64,000 nucleotides of DNA, taken from RUG12461 sp045657665. GTDB taxonomy: Bacteria > Bacillota > Clostridia > Lachnospirales > Lachnospiraceae. Each line of letters starts with the position of its first letter. Positions within the stretch are counted from its first letter, which is position 1. A program made the translations under genes and the position numbers. The DNA lies in the NCBI GenBank assembly GCA_045657665.1, contig JAZOTN010000020.1, positions 1-64,000 of the forward strand, read 5' to 3'. Shown here piece after piece: positions 41,323-51,609 of the stretch. A model generated the notes under the pieces. It was not told the DNA's origin and ran no database searches. It saw only the letters and a list, made by a program, of their open reading frames with translations.

Positions 41323-42563
41323 TTCTTCCAACTCGCGATCCGATCTGCCGCATTATCAGCGATGCTGTAATAATACAGTGCATAATCACTGCTGTGATAA
41401 CTCTCCGGTCCGAAAATATCCGGTACAGCAGGATCCGTCATCTCCATAAAAGGAACACATTTCGTAGTACAGATCACGACACCTCTCTCAGGATCCACTT
41501 GCGCATCGGCCTTTCCTGGATAATAATCCGTAAAGGATTCCTTAATCACATTTACGATCAACTCATCAAGGGTTGTTGTCGAGTTTTCAATCTCCTCGTA
41601 TTCAAACCGACTAGACACGATCGCATCCTCAAGTGCACCGGCCATATCATCTATCCTGCTTCCGGGGCAGTCTTCAGCCGGTACAACGGTATCAGACCTT
41701 GTCCAAGAGATCGGGTTGATCGAAATAGCCCCCTTTTCCACCACGATGTTGTCCGCATCCTTATTTCCCGGGCCTTCCGTATTCCACGAGACAATGACTC
41801 CCGTATCATCCGCGCCTTCTGCAAATTTCAAATGCGGATACTTTTCAAGATCGTCTTTTGTAACGGAAAATCCTACAAGGTAAGCTGCGATCATCCGTTC
41901 ATAGTATTCGGGATGCAGCCGAAAGTACTCCTCCAGAGCGATCTTCAGAAGGATGGAGCCCTGGGAATGCCCGGCCAGGATGAAAGGGCGTCCCTCGTTA
42001 TAATTTTCGAAATAATAATCCAACGCGGCATAAATATCGGTACGCTGCTCCTGCTTATGAAAATTTTCGAGTTCCTCGCCTCTTAAGGTTGCCACCTTCG
42101 CCATATTGGACTGACGGTAAAAGGGAGCGAAGATATTAGTAGTGTCCGCAAAGGCCGTTGCGTTCTTTTCATAGGTATCATAAGCCCCGATACGCATAAT
42201 GGGATTGTCGATCCCGACAATGGCCGGAGCATCCTCCGAGGAGTCTGTGATAATGGTTGGATACACGTAGAAGGTATCCACATCGCTTGTGATCTCCTCC
42301 GGGAGCATCAGCCAGTTATCCTCATAGGAATAATCGTTCGGAACTCCAACCAGCGGTGTGTCATAAAAATCCGCCCGGTCATCCGGCACCGTATTTTTAA
42401 AGCTCTCGGTTTTCTCTACTTTTTCCTGCATTTTTTCAAACCTGTTTTCGGCTTTTTCAATCTGGGCTTCGGGTGCACAGGCGCAAAAAAGAAAACTTGC
42501 CACAAGGAGCAGGGCTGTCATCCTGATCATTCTTCCTCGTTTTTTTTGTGTCTGACTCTTCAT
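41319..42563 (-). CDS. DUF3089 lipoprotein, alpha/beta-hydrolase-like
   Basis: The 414-residue protein begins with a basic segment and a lipobox (FLFCAC, Cys28-30 region), so it should be anchored outside. An acidic coiled segment follows. The rest matches DUF3089, an alpha/beta-hydrolase-like family; GHSQG near residue 215 is the nucleophile elbow. No substrate is known. It overlaps the GH3-GH25 gene by four bases. Confidence 0.85.
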   Translation of the reverse strand: MKSQTQKKRGRMIRMTALLLVASFLFCACAPEAQIEKAENRFEKMQEKVEKTESFKNTVPDDRADFYDTPLVGVPNDYSYEDNWLMLPEEITSDVDTFYVYPTIITDSSEDAPAIVGIDNPIMRIGAYDTYEKNATAFADTTNIFAPFYRQSNMAKVATLRGEELENFHKQEQRTDIYAALDYYFENYNEGRPFILAGHSQGSILLKIALEEYFRLHPEYYERMIAAYLVGFSVTKDDLEKYPHLKFAEGADDTGVIVSWNTEGPGNKDADNIVVEKGAISINPISWTRSDTVVPAEDCPGSRIDDMAGALEDAIVSSRFEYEEIENSTTTLDELIVNVIKESFTDYYPGKADAQVDPERGVVICTTKCVPFMEMTDPAVPDIFGPESYHSSDYALYYYSIADNAADRIASWKK

Positions 42564-42578
42564 AGCTGGTCTCTCCCT

Positions 42579-44384
42579 TTATTCCTCTGAATCGCTCAAT
42601 CTTCCATCCTCGTCAACACTGATATGAAGGAGTTCGTATTTGTCCAGAAACAGGTGCTGGATCTTCTTCTTTGTTATGTCGGCTTTTTCCCCGGAAATCT
42701 CCCTCGTTTTGCCGATCGAACGATTATACTTGATCAGGGAATCCGCAACAATATCACAGTAATCAATCAGACGCTCCTGTGTATAACAGATCTCGGTATA
42801 GCCGGTCGTCGAAAACCTCCGTCCCTCCTCGCCATGCGCCTGCTTGATATGACGTTTCTTGACGATCTCGCTCATGGCGATCACTTCTTCCCGGTATAAC
42901 TGGATCGTGCCCGAGAGCAGCACATCCTTCGTCTCATAGCCTTTTATGGTGAGTGCTAAAATCTCATGGATCGCGTCGCCGAGTACCCGGAGTTCTCTCC
43001 GGTCACTATCCCTCAGCAACTCCGAGCCTCCCTTCTCAAGAAATCCGGAAACACTTTTTACGATGGTCTCGCAGATCACACCGATCTCCCCGAACGCCGT
43101 GCTTGCATTCGTAAGTAACATAATAAAAGCGGTGTCCCTGGTATCTCCCGTACGGGTTGCCAGCTTCGTGATATAATTGCTGATCTGATCTCTGTACTGC
43201 CGGATCCTCTCCAGCAGGAAGACCGTTTCCTTTTGTTTTTCCTGATCGTATTGAACCATGCTCTCCATCGCCTGCCCGACAGTTGATCCGAGAATACCGA
43301 CTGCACGGTCGGTCTGGTCAAGTGCAATGGGCGTATTGGACAAAAGGTTCTCGTCCAGCATGGTGAGCACATTCTCCTCTGCCCGCCGTTCCTCTTCGCT
43401 GACAGGAACTGTCTTTTTTGCGAGAAAAACGACAAGGTTTCCTCCCGGGATCCAGAGCAGAGCTCCGAACAAATTGATCAGAGAGTGGGCAAGCGGGATA
43501 CCGATCGCACCGACCGATCCCTCCAGAAATGTAAAATGCCAGATGGAATTCGCGCCGTAGAAAAGCAGCATGAACGGTATCACCTTCAGGAGACTGTAAT
43601 AGAGGTTCATGAGCGCGGTTCTTTTTCCGTTGTTTGATGTGCCGACAGAAGAGATCAGCGCCGTAATACACGTACCCACCTGTGCCCCGCAGATCAGGGG
43701 AATCGCCATACCGTAGGTAACGCCCACCGAAAGCGCAAATGCCTGGACGATACCGACCGTGGCATCAGAGCTTTGGATCAGCATCGTAAATAAAACCGCA
43801 AACAGAAATCCTATAATGGGATTGGTAAAACTCATAAGAGCGGACTGGAGTGCCGGGAGCTCTTTCAGCGGCCCCACACCCTGGCTCATCAGATTCATTC
43901 CGATCATCATGACCGCGAATCCAAGCAGTGCAGTACCGATGCTGAGCACCTTCTGCTTTTTCGAAAAGAGAGTGATCGCCACTCCGGCGATCGCCAGAAA
44001 CGGAGCAAAAAAGCTGGGTTTGGTGATCGTCATTAAAACAGACTCACCATCCAATGCATTCAGAGAAAGCAGCCAAGCGGTTGCCGTGGATCCGAGGGCC
44101 GCGCCGATCAAAAGTCCGACTGCCTGTTTAAGCCGTATAATACCCGAGTTCACCAGACCTACCGTAAGCACGGATACCGCCGAAGAAGACTGCACGATAG
44201 CCGTGATACCGGTTCCGAACAGGAACGCGGTAAAACGGTTTTTTGTCACGACACCCAGTAATTTATCAAGGACTCCGCCGGTCATCGTCGAAAGGGATTT
44301 GCTCATCGTGTTCATTCCGAACAGGAACAGCGCCAATCCCCCGATCATGGAAGCGATCACTGTAAGGATCTCAGCAACACTCAT
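42579..44384 (-). CDS. Na/phosphate symporter with PhoU-like tail
   Basis: The 601-residue protein has two inverted-repeat transport domains with the diagnostic QSSSA (near 60) and QSSDA (near 205) motifs of the NptA/PNaS family, and a C-terminal cytoplasmic PhoU-like helical domain from about 340 on. It imports phosphate with sodium. It follows pta by 32 bases. Physical coupling of acetyl-phosphate production and phosphate uptake could be coincidental. Confidence 0.92.
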   Translation of the reverse strand: MSVAEILTVIASMIGGLALFLFGMNTMSKSLSTMTGGVLDKLLGVVTKNRFTAFLFGTGITAIVQSSSAVSVLTVGLVNSGIIRLKQAVGLLIGAALGSTATAWLLSLNALDGESVLMTITKPSFFAPFLAIAGVAITLFSKKQKVLSIGTALLGFAVMMIGMNLMSQGVGPLKELPALQSALMSFTNPIIGFLFAVLFTMLIQSSDATVGIVQAFALSVGVTYGMAIPLICGAQVGTCITALISSVGTSNNGKRTALMNLYYSLLKVIPFMLLFYGANSIWHFTFLEGSVGAIGIPLAHSLINLFGALLWIPGGNLVVFLAKKTVPVSEEERRAEENVLTMLDENLLSNTPIALDQTDRAVGILGSTVGQAMESMVQYDQEKQKETVFLLERIRQYRDQISNYITKLATRTGDTRDTAFIMLLTNASTAFGEIGVICETIVKSVSGFLEKGGSELLRDSDRRELRVLGDAIHEILALTIKGYETKDVLLSGTIQLYREEVIAMSEIVKKRHIKQAHGEEGRRFSTTGYTEICYTQERLIDYCDIVADSLIKYNRSIGKTREISGEKADITKKKIQHLFLDKYELLHISVDEDGRLSDSEE

Positions 44385-44416
44385 TCTATTTCTCCCTTAT
44401 TCTTCGCACAGTTCTT

Positions 44417-45406
44417 TTATGCAAGAGCTGCCGTGATGATCGCCATCGAATACACTTCCGAAGCGTTGCAGCCGCGGGAAAGGTCATTGATCGGGGCGTT
44501 AAGCCCCAGGAGGATCGGTCCGTACGCATCAAAGCGGCCGAGACGCTGTGCGATCTTGTAACCGATGTTTCCGGCGTTGATGTCCGGGAAAATAAAGGTA
44601 TTTGCGCGACCTTCGATCGCACTTTCCGGGCACTTCGTTGCCGATACCTTCGGTGAAACCGCTGCGTCAAACTGAAGCTCGCCTTCGATCACAAGCTCCG
44701 GATATTTTGCCTTCGCCTTCGCTGCGGCATTATGCATCTTGTCCACATCCTCGCCCTTTCCGGAGCCCCATGTGGAGTAGCTGAGAAATGCGATCTTCGG
44801 ATCCACACCGAAGATCTGTGCACACTTGGATGCCTCTCCGGCGATCTCCACAAGTTCATCCTCCGTCGGCTTGATATTGATGGCACAGTCTCCCATCGCA
44901 AGCACTTCGTTCTCACCGGATGCACCGGGGCGTACCAGAATAAACACAGAAGATACGATGGAATTTTCAGGCTTCGTCTTGATGAGCTGCAATGCCGGAC
45001 GCACCGTGTCTGCGGTGGAATACGTCGCTCCGCCGAGCAGTGCATCGCCGATGCCCATCTTAACCAGCATCGTACCGAAATAATTTGCTGCCTTCAGGGT
45101 CTTTCTCGCCTCCTCAGGCGTCACACCCTTTTTCTTTCTCAGCTCACAGAAAATGTCTACCATCTCATCAATCCGGTCAAAGTTTTCGGGATCAATAATC
45201 TCCGCGCCGCGGATATTAAAGGCACTTTCCTCTGCTGCCTTAAAGATCTTATCCGGATTGCCGACCAGGATCGGCGAAAGGAACGTTCCAGCAAGAAGGC
45301 GCGATGCCGCCTCCAGTATCCTCGGGTCGGTTCCCTCAGTAAATACGATCTTCTTCGGATCCTTTCTTAATGTGTCGATCAGCTGTCCAAATCCAAAGCT
45401 TGCCAT
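44417..45406 (-). CDS. pta: Phosphate acetyltransferase
   Basis: Pta converts acetyl-CoA and phosphate to acetyl phosphate in acetate fermentation. The 329-residue single-domain form has the family TEGTDPRILEA N-terminal segment, the STADTVRPALQ region and C-terminal IGYKIAQRLGRFDAYGPILLGLNAPINDLSRG signature residues. The acetate kinase partner gene ackA is not next to it. AGGAGGAGAA precedes the ATG. A 41-base gap separates it from the RND gene. Confidence 0.96.
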   Translation of the reverse strand: MASFGFGQLIDTLRKDPKKIVFTEGTDPRILEAASRLLAGTFLSPILVGNPDKIFKAAEESAFNIRGAEIIDPENFDRIDEMVDIFCELRKKKGVTPEEARKTLKAANYFGTMLVKMGIGDALLGGATYSTADTVRPALQLIKTKPENSIVSSVFILVRPGASGENEVLAMGDCAINIKPTEDELVEIAGEASKCAQIFGVDPKIAFLSYSTWGSGKGEDVDKMHNAAAKAKAKYPELVIEGELQFDAAVSPKVSATKCPESAIEGRANTFIFPDINAGNIGYKIAQRLGRFDAYGPILLGLNAPINDLSRGCNASEVYSMAIITAALA

Positions 45407-45447
45407 TCTCTTCTCCTCCTTTTATTTCATGCAAACTTATTCCTATC

Positions 45448-48400
45448 TTACTCCCTGCTGTTTTTACTTGCAAGGTACTCAGCAGCGTCATCCGGTACAT
45501 CATCCAGATTGTCGCTGCCCACATCCACCTTCTTCGGCTGCTTACGGTAAAAGATATCGTAAAGCACCGGCTCGACAAAGAGCGTCATCAGCGTCGCATA
45601 CAGAAGTCCTGCCGCCACCACGATCGCCATATCCTTGCTCATCTCCGCCCCCGCTTCCGGATTCAGTATCATGGCAAGCATAGCCAGGATCGTTGTAAGA
45701 GCCGTCATGAGGATCGGACGCATACGTGTTTTACCCGTAGCGATCAGTGCATCCCTCTTTTCCAAACCTCCCAGACGGAGCTGATTCGTATAATCCACAA
45801 ACACGATACCATTGTTTACGACAGTTCCCATCAGTACGAGGAAACCCATCAATGATACAAGCGACATCTGTGTTCCGGTCGCCATCATGCCGAGAAGTCC
45901 TCCCGTAAACGCAAGCGGCACCGTAAAGATCACGATGAACGGCGAAAGGAGACTCTGGAACTGTGCCACCATCACAAGGTAGATCAGAACCGCTCCGACG
46001 ATCATCAGTAGTCCCATCTGCTTTAGCATGTCATAGATGTTTTCCATCTCTCCGCCGAAATCATAGGAATAGCCAGCCGGCATCTGATATGCCTCAAGGC
46101 GTTCCGTCACCTTCCTCGTCTGAAGCGTCAGGTTGTAGCCATCCTCCGCTTCCGCTTTTACCGCCAGCATTCTGGTGCCGTTCTCCCGCTCGATCGTGGA
46201 AACCGTCTGGTCGGTGGTCATCCTCGCCACCTCGGAAAGCTTATGTGTTTCCTCTGCCGGATTTCCTTCCGCATCCGGCTTTGTCACAACAAATTCGATA
46301 TCGAGAATGTTCCCGTTTGTCAGAGGATCCAGTTCATCCACAACAAGCACATCCATATCCGATCCGTCCACAGAAAGCGTTGCTGCCGTATCTTCGGTCT
46401 TTAAACGCTCCGCGATCTTCTGATAGATCTCCGCCTCCGTAATCCCGATCCGCATCGCCTCATCCTTGTCGATGATCAGATGCACCTCATCAGCGGGCTC
46501 CTCCAGACCGTTTGTAATATTCGTAAACCCGCCGGTCTCACGGATGATCTCCATAAAGTCTTCGGAGATCCGTGTCATTTCATCATAATCATTTCCGTAA
46601 ATATCAATCTCAAGGCCCTCGCCGAGAAGCGCCGTCATCTCGCCCATCATGGAATTGGTCACAACGATCTCGGCCTCAATATCCGCCGTCTGTTGCCGGA
46701 TACGATCAAGAAGCGCATTCAGATCCTTCGTGGTGTTCATTCCCTCTTCCGGGATGATATAGGCGGAAAGCATGTGGTAATCCCTTGCTTCCCTCGAAAG
46801 CGAGGCACCCGCGATACCGGAAGCGGCATCGCCGTCCATTGCGCCGATCACATCCACCCCATCTGTTGCGGCAACGGCATTCACGATCTGGTCAAAGATC
46901 ACTGCACACTCTTCCTCCGTCTTTTCCTCATCCACGGTTGCTTCCAGCGTTACCTGCTCTGATCCGGAATCCGGGAGCAGAACCACGCCCATAACGATCA
47001 CCTCATAAATACAGAAAGCAAGCAGGCCGGCCGCAATACCGAGCGGGATGATCTTGACCTTAAGGAAAAACGCAAGCACCTTTCCGTAAGCATCCTGTAT
47101 CCGGTCAAATACCTTATGCTGTCTCGGAGCGGCTTTCCGAAGGAGCGCGGATCCCATCACGGGAACCAGTGTCATGGCAACAACGAGCGATGCCACGAGT
47201 GCATAGACGATAGCCAGGGAAAACGGCAGCATCAGCTGTCTTACCATTCCGGTCGTAAACACGATCGGGAAAAAGACGCAGATCGTTGTCAATGTCGAAG
47301 AAATGATTGCCCCCGACACCTGTTTCGCACCCTGCACAGCCGCCCTGGGCGCCGACAAACCGTGATACCTGAGACGATAGATATTTTCAATGACAACGAT
47401 GGAATTATCCACCAGCATACCGACCGCAAGCGAGATGCCAAAGAGAGACATCAGGTTGATGGAGATCTTCGTAAAATACATGATCACAATGGCAGTCAGG
47501 ATACTGAAAGGAATACTGAACGCCACCACCAGCGTCGGCCGGATATCCAGAAGAAAGATTGCAAGGATCACGATGGCCAGAAGCGCTCCTATGAGCATAC
47601 TGACAGCAATGCTGTGAATGACCATATCGATAAACTCGCCCTGATCAATGAGCGGGACGATATGAAGGGACGGGTATTCCGCTTCAAGGCTTCCGATCGC
47701 CTTGTGAACCGCATCGGACACCGTGCTGGTTCCCACAGTACTGTTTTTAAAAATGGAAAGAAGGACTCCCTGTTCCCCGTTTACCTTTGTATAAGCGTCT
47801 CCGGCATTATCGATCACGGTGATCTCCGCGACATCGGAAAGCGTTATGTCTCCGATCCCGTCTATGGAAGTCAGCACCATGTCCTCGATATCTTCCGGGG
47901 AATCATAGTTTTCACCGACCTTCAGCATCCACTGATGATCATCCTCGGAATCAAGATATCCTGCCGGCATCGCAAAGTTCTGTGCATAAATGAGCTTTGA
48001 TAGCGTATCCAGCGAGATCAGCTGATCGACATTTGCCTGTTCCTCGGCAGCCTCCTTTGCCGCAAGGAGCTCTTCCCTGCCGGCCGCAAGTTCTTCTTTG
48101 CCGGCCTCGAGCTCTTTTTTCGCATTCTCGATCCTGCGCTTTCCGGAACTGATCTGACTTCCTGCCGAGGAAAGACCTGCTGCTTCCAGCATCTCCGGCG
48201 TCATGGATGCCTTCGCCTGGTTATACTCTTTTTCTTTTTGGCGCAGGGTTGCCTCCGATTTTTTCAGTTCCTCCTCACCTTCTAGGAGCTTCTTCTCTGC
48301 ATCCTCGATCTCCTGCTCGGCTTCTTCGAACTTCTCGTCGACTTTTTTCAGGATCTTCGCATTGATCTCATCAATCTTTTCTTCGGAGAGACGTACCTCG

Positions 48401-48945
48401 ATAGTCTTTTCCACCAGCCCAGCCGCCGTTACACTTGCAACACCGTTTTGCCTCTCCAGATACGGAACAACCGTTTCCTCCGTGAACTCCGACAGATCAT
48501 AGATGTCCATTCCGTCATAGCTGACACTCGTATAAAGCGTCGCCATCATGTCCATGCTGATCTCCATGATATTCGGTGTGCCGCACTCTTCGGGCAGCAT
48601 CGGCGCGATCTGATTGACTGCCGAGCTCACCTTTACCATGGCAGAATCCATATTCGTTCCGTCCGCAAATTCGAGCGTGATCACCGAATAGTTCTCTGCG
48701 CTGGTGCTGAGCACATTCTCCACACCGGTCACCACTCCAAGCGCTCCCTCCATGGGCTTTGAAACGTTCTGTTCCACCTTTTCCGGTGTCGCGCCGGGAT
48801 ACGTTGTGACCACTGCCATGTAGGGAAGATCCATATCCGGCAGGAGACTGGTCTCCATACGCATAAGCGCAACCGCTCCGATCAGCATCACGATAATGAC
48901 GGCGACCAGAACCACAAACGGCTTCTTGACACTTCCTTTAATCAT
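45448..48945 (-). CDS. RND-family efflux transporter permease
   Basis: The 1165-residue protein has RND architecture: a first membrane helix, a periplasmic-type porter domain, a second block of helices near residues 430-600 with the conserved GxxVDxxIVVxEN motif (GMLVDNSIVVIENIYR), and the same arrangement in the second half. A long coiled-coil insertion of about 120 residues (about 185-300, rich in Glu, Lys, Ala) interrupts the first extracellular domain. In Gram-positive bacteria such transporters act without an outer-membrane channel; no adaptor (HlyD-type) gene is adjacent. The start overlaps the PilO-like gene by eight bases. The acidic/coiled insertion is rare among classic AcrB proteins. 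Confidence 0.9.
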   Translation of the reverse strand: MIKGSVKKPFVVLVAVIIVMLIGAVALMRMETSLLPDMDLPYMAVVTTYPGATPEKVEQNVSKPMEGALGVVTGVENVLSTSAENYSVITLEFADGTNMDSAMVKVSSAVNQIAPMLPEECGTPNIMEISMDMMATLYTSVSYDGMDIYDLSEFTEETVVPYLERQNGVASVTAAGLVEKTIEVRLSEEKIDEINAKILKKVDEKFEEAEQEIEDAEKKLLEGEEELKKSEATLRQKEKEYNQAKASMTPEMLEAAGLSSAGSQISSGKRRIENAKKELEAGKEELAAGREELLAAKEAAEEQANVDQLISLDTLSKLIYAQNFAMPAGYLDSEDDHQWMLKVGENYDSPEDIEDMVLTSIDGIGDITLSDVAEITVIDNAGDAYTKVNGEQGVLLSIFKNSTVGTSTVSDAVHKAIGSLEAEYPSLHIVPLIDQGEFIDMVIHSIAVSMLIGALLAIVILAIFLLDIRPTLVVAFSIPFSILTAIVIMYFTKISINLMSLFGISLAVGMLVDNSIVVIENIYRLRYHGLSAPRAAVQGAKQVSGAIISSTLTTICVFFPIVFTTGMVRQLMLPFSLAIVYALVASLVVAMTLVPVMGSALLRKAAPRQHKVFDRIQDAYGKVLAFFLKVKIIPLGIAAGLLAFCIYEVIVMGVVLLPDSGSEQVTLEATVDEEKTEEECAVIFDQIVNAVAATDGVDVIGAMDGDAASGIAGASLSREARDYHMLSAYIIPEEGMNTTKDLNALLDRIRQQTADIEAEIVVTNSMMGEMTALLGEGLEIDIYGNDYDEMTRISEDFMEIIRETGGFTNITNGLEEPADEVHLIIDKDEAMRIGITEAEIYQKIAERLKTEDTAATLSVDGSDMDVLVVDELDPLTNGNILDIEFVVTKPDAEGNPAEETHKLSEVARMTTDQTVSTIERENGTRMLAVKAEAEDGYNLTLQTRKVTERLEAYQMPAGYSYDFGGEMENIYDMLKQMGLLMIVGAVLIYLVMVAQFQSLLSPFIVIFTVPLAFTGGLLGMMATGTQMSLVSLMGFLVLMGTVVNNGIVFVDYTNQLRLGGLEKRDALIATGKTRMRPILMTALTTILAMLAMILNPEAGAEMSKDMAIVVAAGLLYATLMTLFVEPVLYDIFYRKQPKKVDVGSDNLDDVPDDAAEYLASKNSRE

Positions 48946-49540
48946 TCAAAGAATCCTCCGGGAGTTCCGCATCGGGTGTACCGCCAACGACTGTCTCATA
49001 AAAAGTCGCACTGCAGCTGACCTGCACTCCCCCCTCCATAAGATACGCACCTTTTTCCGTCGGAGAAAACGAAACATCTCCGACAAGACACCGGTTGTCT
49101 CCATGTTCGATATCATTCAGGATACTGACCGCCGAAGCAAAATTCTTGGTTTTAAACTGCAGCGAAAATCCTCTGCGGATCTGATTTCCGCTGCGGGTCA
49201 CCTGATCAAATCCGATATAATAATCTTCCGCCCAGGATAGTGTGCGGTTTAGAAAATCCAGCTCCTGCTTGCTGTTATTGTAGCTTGGCATAAAGCTTTT
49301 CTCTTCCTGGCCGGTCTCGATCTTCTCCATTTCGCTGCGCATGTGGTGGAGCTCCGTAAGCTCCCCCTGCACTCTCTCCGACTCGGCTGTAAGGAGCTCT
49401 GTCGCCTTCTTTGCCGACTTCATCCCGTTTCGGACCGGACGGTCCACAAGCAGGATATACAGTATGATAAGGGCTATGACGACCGCCACCGAAAGAAGCA
49501 GTTTCCCTCTTTTTTTCATAAATATAACAAACGCCTGCAT
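48938..49540 (-). CDS. PilO-like type IV pilus assembly protein
   Basis: The 200-residue protein has a basic start, one membrane helix (about 13-32), a coiled coil (about 40-75) and a small C-terminal beta-alpha domain, the pattern of PilO. The sequence match is weak, and the identification rests mainly on its position after the PilMN-like protein. GGGAGA is nine bases before the ATG, which overlaps the end of the previous gene (TGATG). It overlaps the RND gene start. Confidence 0.65.
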   Translation of the reverse strand: MQAFVIFMKKRGKLLLSVAVVIALIILYILLVDRPVRNGMKSAKKATELLTAESERVQGELTELHHMRSEMEKIETGQEEKSFMPSYNNSKQELDFLNRTLSWAEDYYIGFDQVTRSGNQIRRGFSLQFKTKNFASAVSILNDIEHGDNRCLVGDVSFSPTEKGAYLMEGGVQVSCSATFYETVVGGTPDAELPEDSLND

Positions 49541-51597
49541 CAGTATGTCTCTCCCGCGTCTCCCTGCATCACCGGATTCCCGTTCTCATCCATCACGATC
49601 GTCGGAAGGTTTGCATCTTCCTGTCCGTCTCCCGAAGTATCTTCATTACTTTCATCCGTCGCATTCTTATCCTCTTCATGCTTTTCCTTTTTTGATGGTT
49701 TCTGTTCTTCCTCTTTTGCCTCTTCCTCCTCAGCTTCCTCTTCGGTCGCTTCCTCCTCGGGCTCAGCCGGAGTTTCCTCCTCAACCTGAGTTTGTTCAAA
49801 TGTGTCGATCCCCTCTGCGCTGCCTACCGTATCAGAACGCTTTTTAAGATAGATCCGAAGCTGCGCTTCCACTGTACCCTCCGGATACTCCACCTCCGGA
49901 AGCGGGGGAGCTTCCTCTTCTCCGTCTGCCTCCTGCGAAGCATCTTCGTCGTCCTTGCTGTCTTTCTCCGGCTTCTCGTCCGCATCTTCCTGCGTCTCAT
50001 CAAGCGTCACGGAATCATCCACCTCCACCTCCATCACATCCGATGGCGGCGCGGCATAGTTAACGTCATCACGCATTTCTTCTTTCTGTGCGGTTGTCAC
50101 CGTACAGCTTTCAACGATATCCTGTTCTTCGATTGACGCCGTCAGCTGGCTGATCGTCTCCAGTGAATCCGCCGTAACGGAAACCGTGAGCAGCGTTCCG
50201 GAAAGGGATGCGGATTTCACGCTCGCTCCCTGAGTCGCAATGTAATTGAGAAGTGCACCGATCCGGATCCGTTCGATCTGCTCACATTCTTCGTCGGTCA
50301 TCCCGGACCAGGTATAATGTGCGTACTCCTCTGCAGTCGCATCCCCGGAGGCAAGCTCCGCCTTGCCGTTCTCCACTTCGTTCCTGAGTTCCTCAAGCTC
50401 CTCTACTGATTTCTGCAACGCCTCAAACCGGTCGATCACGCCGAACTTAGCCACCGCCAGCGCGCAAAGCACCAACCCCGCTGCAATGGTTGCAGCGGCT
50501 GCGGGATGCAGTCGTTTCTCTCCGACATGCGCAAAGTTGATGGTATATTTCTTCCCGTATAAAAATGGACTTTCCGAAAAAAACGACTGTCTGGAAAGAC
50601 TTTCCGGCGCTGCAACAAGGAGCTTCAGACCCGATGCGGCCGCAATCAGTCTTATCCTCTCCATCCTGGATGAAGGAACTGCCGCCGTCACGAGATCCAT
50701 CGTCGTCGGGATTTCCGGCACTACCGGTTCTTCTGCCGGCTCGGCTTTCACCGGTCCCTGATCCTGAGGCTCTTCCATGGGCACCGCTTCTTCGGGCGCA
50801 TGTATCTCCTGAGATATCTCCGGTTCTTCTTCCTCGATATGCGCATAGTCGAAAAGAAGACCTTTCAGTCCCTCTTTAAAATCCTGACGGAATTCCGCCG
50901 GAATATTATAACGGATCTGTTTTTCCGGCATGATCGGGATCGTGATGCTGCGGATCGTCGACTCCTCTTCCGGAACGATAAACGCGGCCCTGCGGCAGCG
51001 GATCTTGTTCTGCCGGAGCGCCTTTTTGATCCGTTTCCCGACCTGCTCGGGCGGAAGAATCTCTCCCTCTGTCTCTGTCTCATCTTCCTCGTAAAACGGG
51101 ACGAAGAGAGTCTGCTGTTCTTCCTCGCCGATCATCTCGGCAATACGAATGCCGTCCGTCTCTTCCTTAAAACAAAGCAGTGTTTTCGGTTTCTTTTTCC
51201 GGATCTTCTTCTCTTTCTCCGGAATCGGAATCGCTTCCGTCACAGAATCTTCCGGCTCAGATTCTTCCATGAAAGATTCCTCAAGAGAATCCTCTATAAG
51301 GATCTCCTCTTCAAGAATCTCCTCTTCAGGAATCTCCTCTTCAAGAGTCTCCTCTTCAGGAGTCTCCTCTTCAGGAATCTCCTCTTCTGGAATCTCCTTT
51401 TCCAAAAGCTCTTCTTCAGGCCCCTCCTCAAGATCTTCCCGAAGTTCTGTCTCCGGGTCTTCGCCAGATTCTTCTTCAGGTTCTTCTTCAGATTCTTCGA
51501 CAGATTCTTCTTCGGATTTTTCTTCCAGTTCCTCTTCGAATTCCTCTTCCAGTTCCTCCGGATCCCGTTTAAATTTTATCTTTGGTAATATCAACAT
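49540..51597 (-). CDS. Fused PilM-like/PilN-like protein with Glu-rich N-terminus
   Basis: The 685-residue protein has an extremely acidic N-terminus (about 14-118), partly built from 15-base repeats. A PilM-like actin-fold region (about 138-335) has the pattern of PilM subdomain 1, including the R.I.IP.MP segment, but seems to lack the later ATP-binding motifs. A membrane segment (364-384) and a coiled coil follow, then a PilN-like region (about 385-510) and a second acidic tail. Fusion of PilM with PilN reverses the usual cytoplasmic-bitopic separation into one chain. The start is 12 bases after the PilC-like gene. Role: platform of a type IV filament machine, inferred from neighbours. Confidence 0.75.
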   Translation of the reverse strand: MLILPKIKFKRDPEELEEEFEEELEEKSEEESVEESEEEPEEESGEDPETELREDLEEGPEEELLEKEIPEEEIPEEETPEEETLEEEIPEEEILEEEILIEDSLEESFMEESEPEDSVTEAIPIPEKEKKIRKKKPKTLLCFKEETDGIRIAEMIGEEEQQTLFVPFYEEDETETEGEILPPEQVGKRIKKALRQNKIRCRRAAFIVPEEESTIRSITIPIMPEKQIRYNIPAEFRQDFKEGLKGLLFDYAHIEEEEPEISQEIHAPEEAVPMEEPQDQGPVKAEPAEEPVVPEIPTTMDLVTAAVPSSRMERIRLIAAASGLKLLVAAPESLSRQSFFSESPFLYGKKYTINFAHVGEKRLHPAAAATIAAGLVLCALAVAKFGVIDRFEALQKSVEELEELRNEVENGKAELASGDATAEEYAHYTWSGMTDEECEQIERIRIGALLNYIATQGASVKSASLSGTLLTVSVTADSLETISQLTASIEEQDIVESCTVTTAQKEEMRDDVNYAAPPSDVMEVEVDDSVTLDETQEDADEKPEKDSKDDEDASQEADGEEEAPPLPEVEYPEGTVEAQLRIYLKKRSDTVGSAEGIDTFEQTQVEEETPAEPEEEATEEEAEEEEAKEEEQKPSKKEKHEEDKNATDESNEDTSGDGQEDANLPTIVMDENGNPVMQGDAGETY
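51302..51400. repeat. Tandem 15-base repeat in the PilMN-like gene
   Basis: Six full copies and part of a seventh of a unit like ATCTCCTCTTCAGGA (plus strand) run without interruption, varying at three or four positions. On the minus strand each unit encodes five residues of the type E-E-E-[ITL]-[PL]. The array stays in frame and explains the glutamate-rich N-terminus. Confidence 0.9.
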
Positions 51598-51609
51598 GAT
51601 CTCTCCCTG

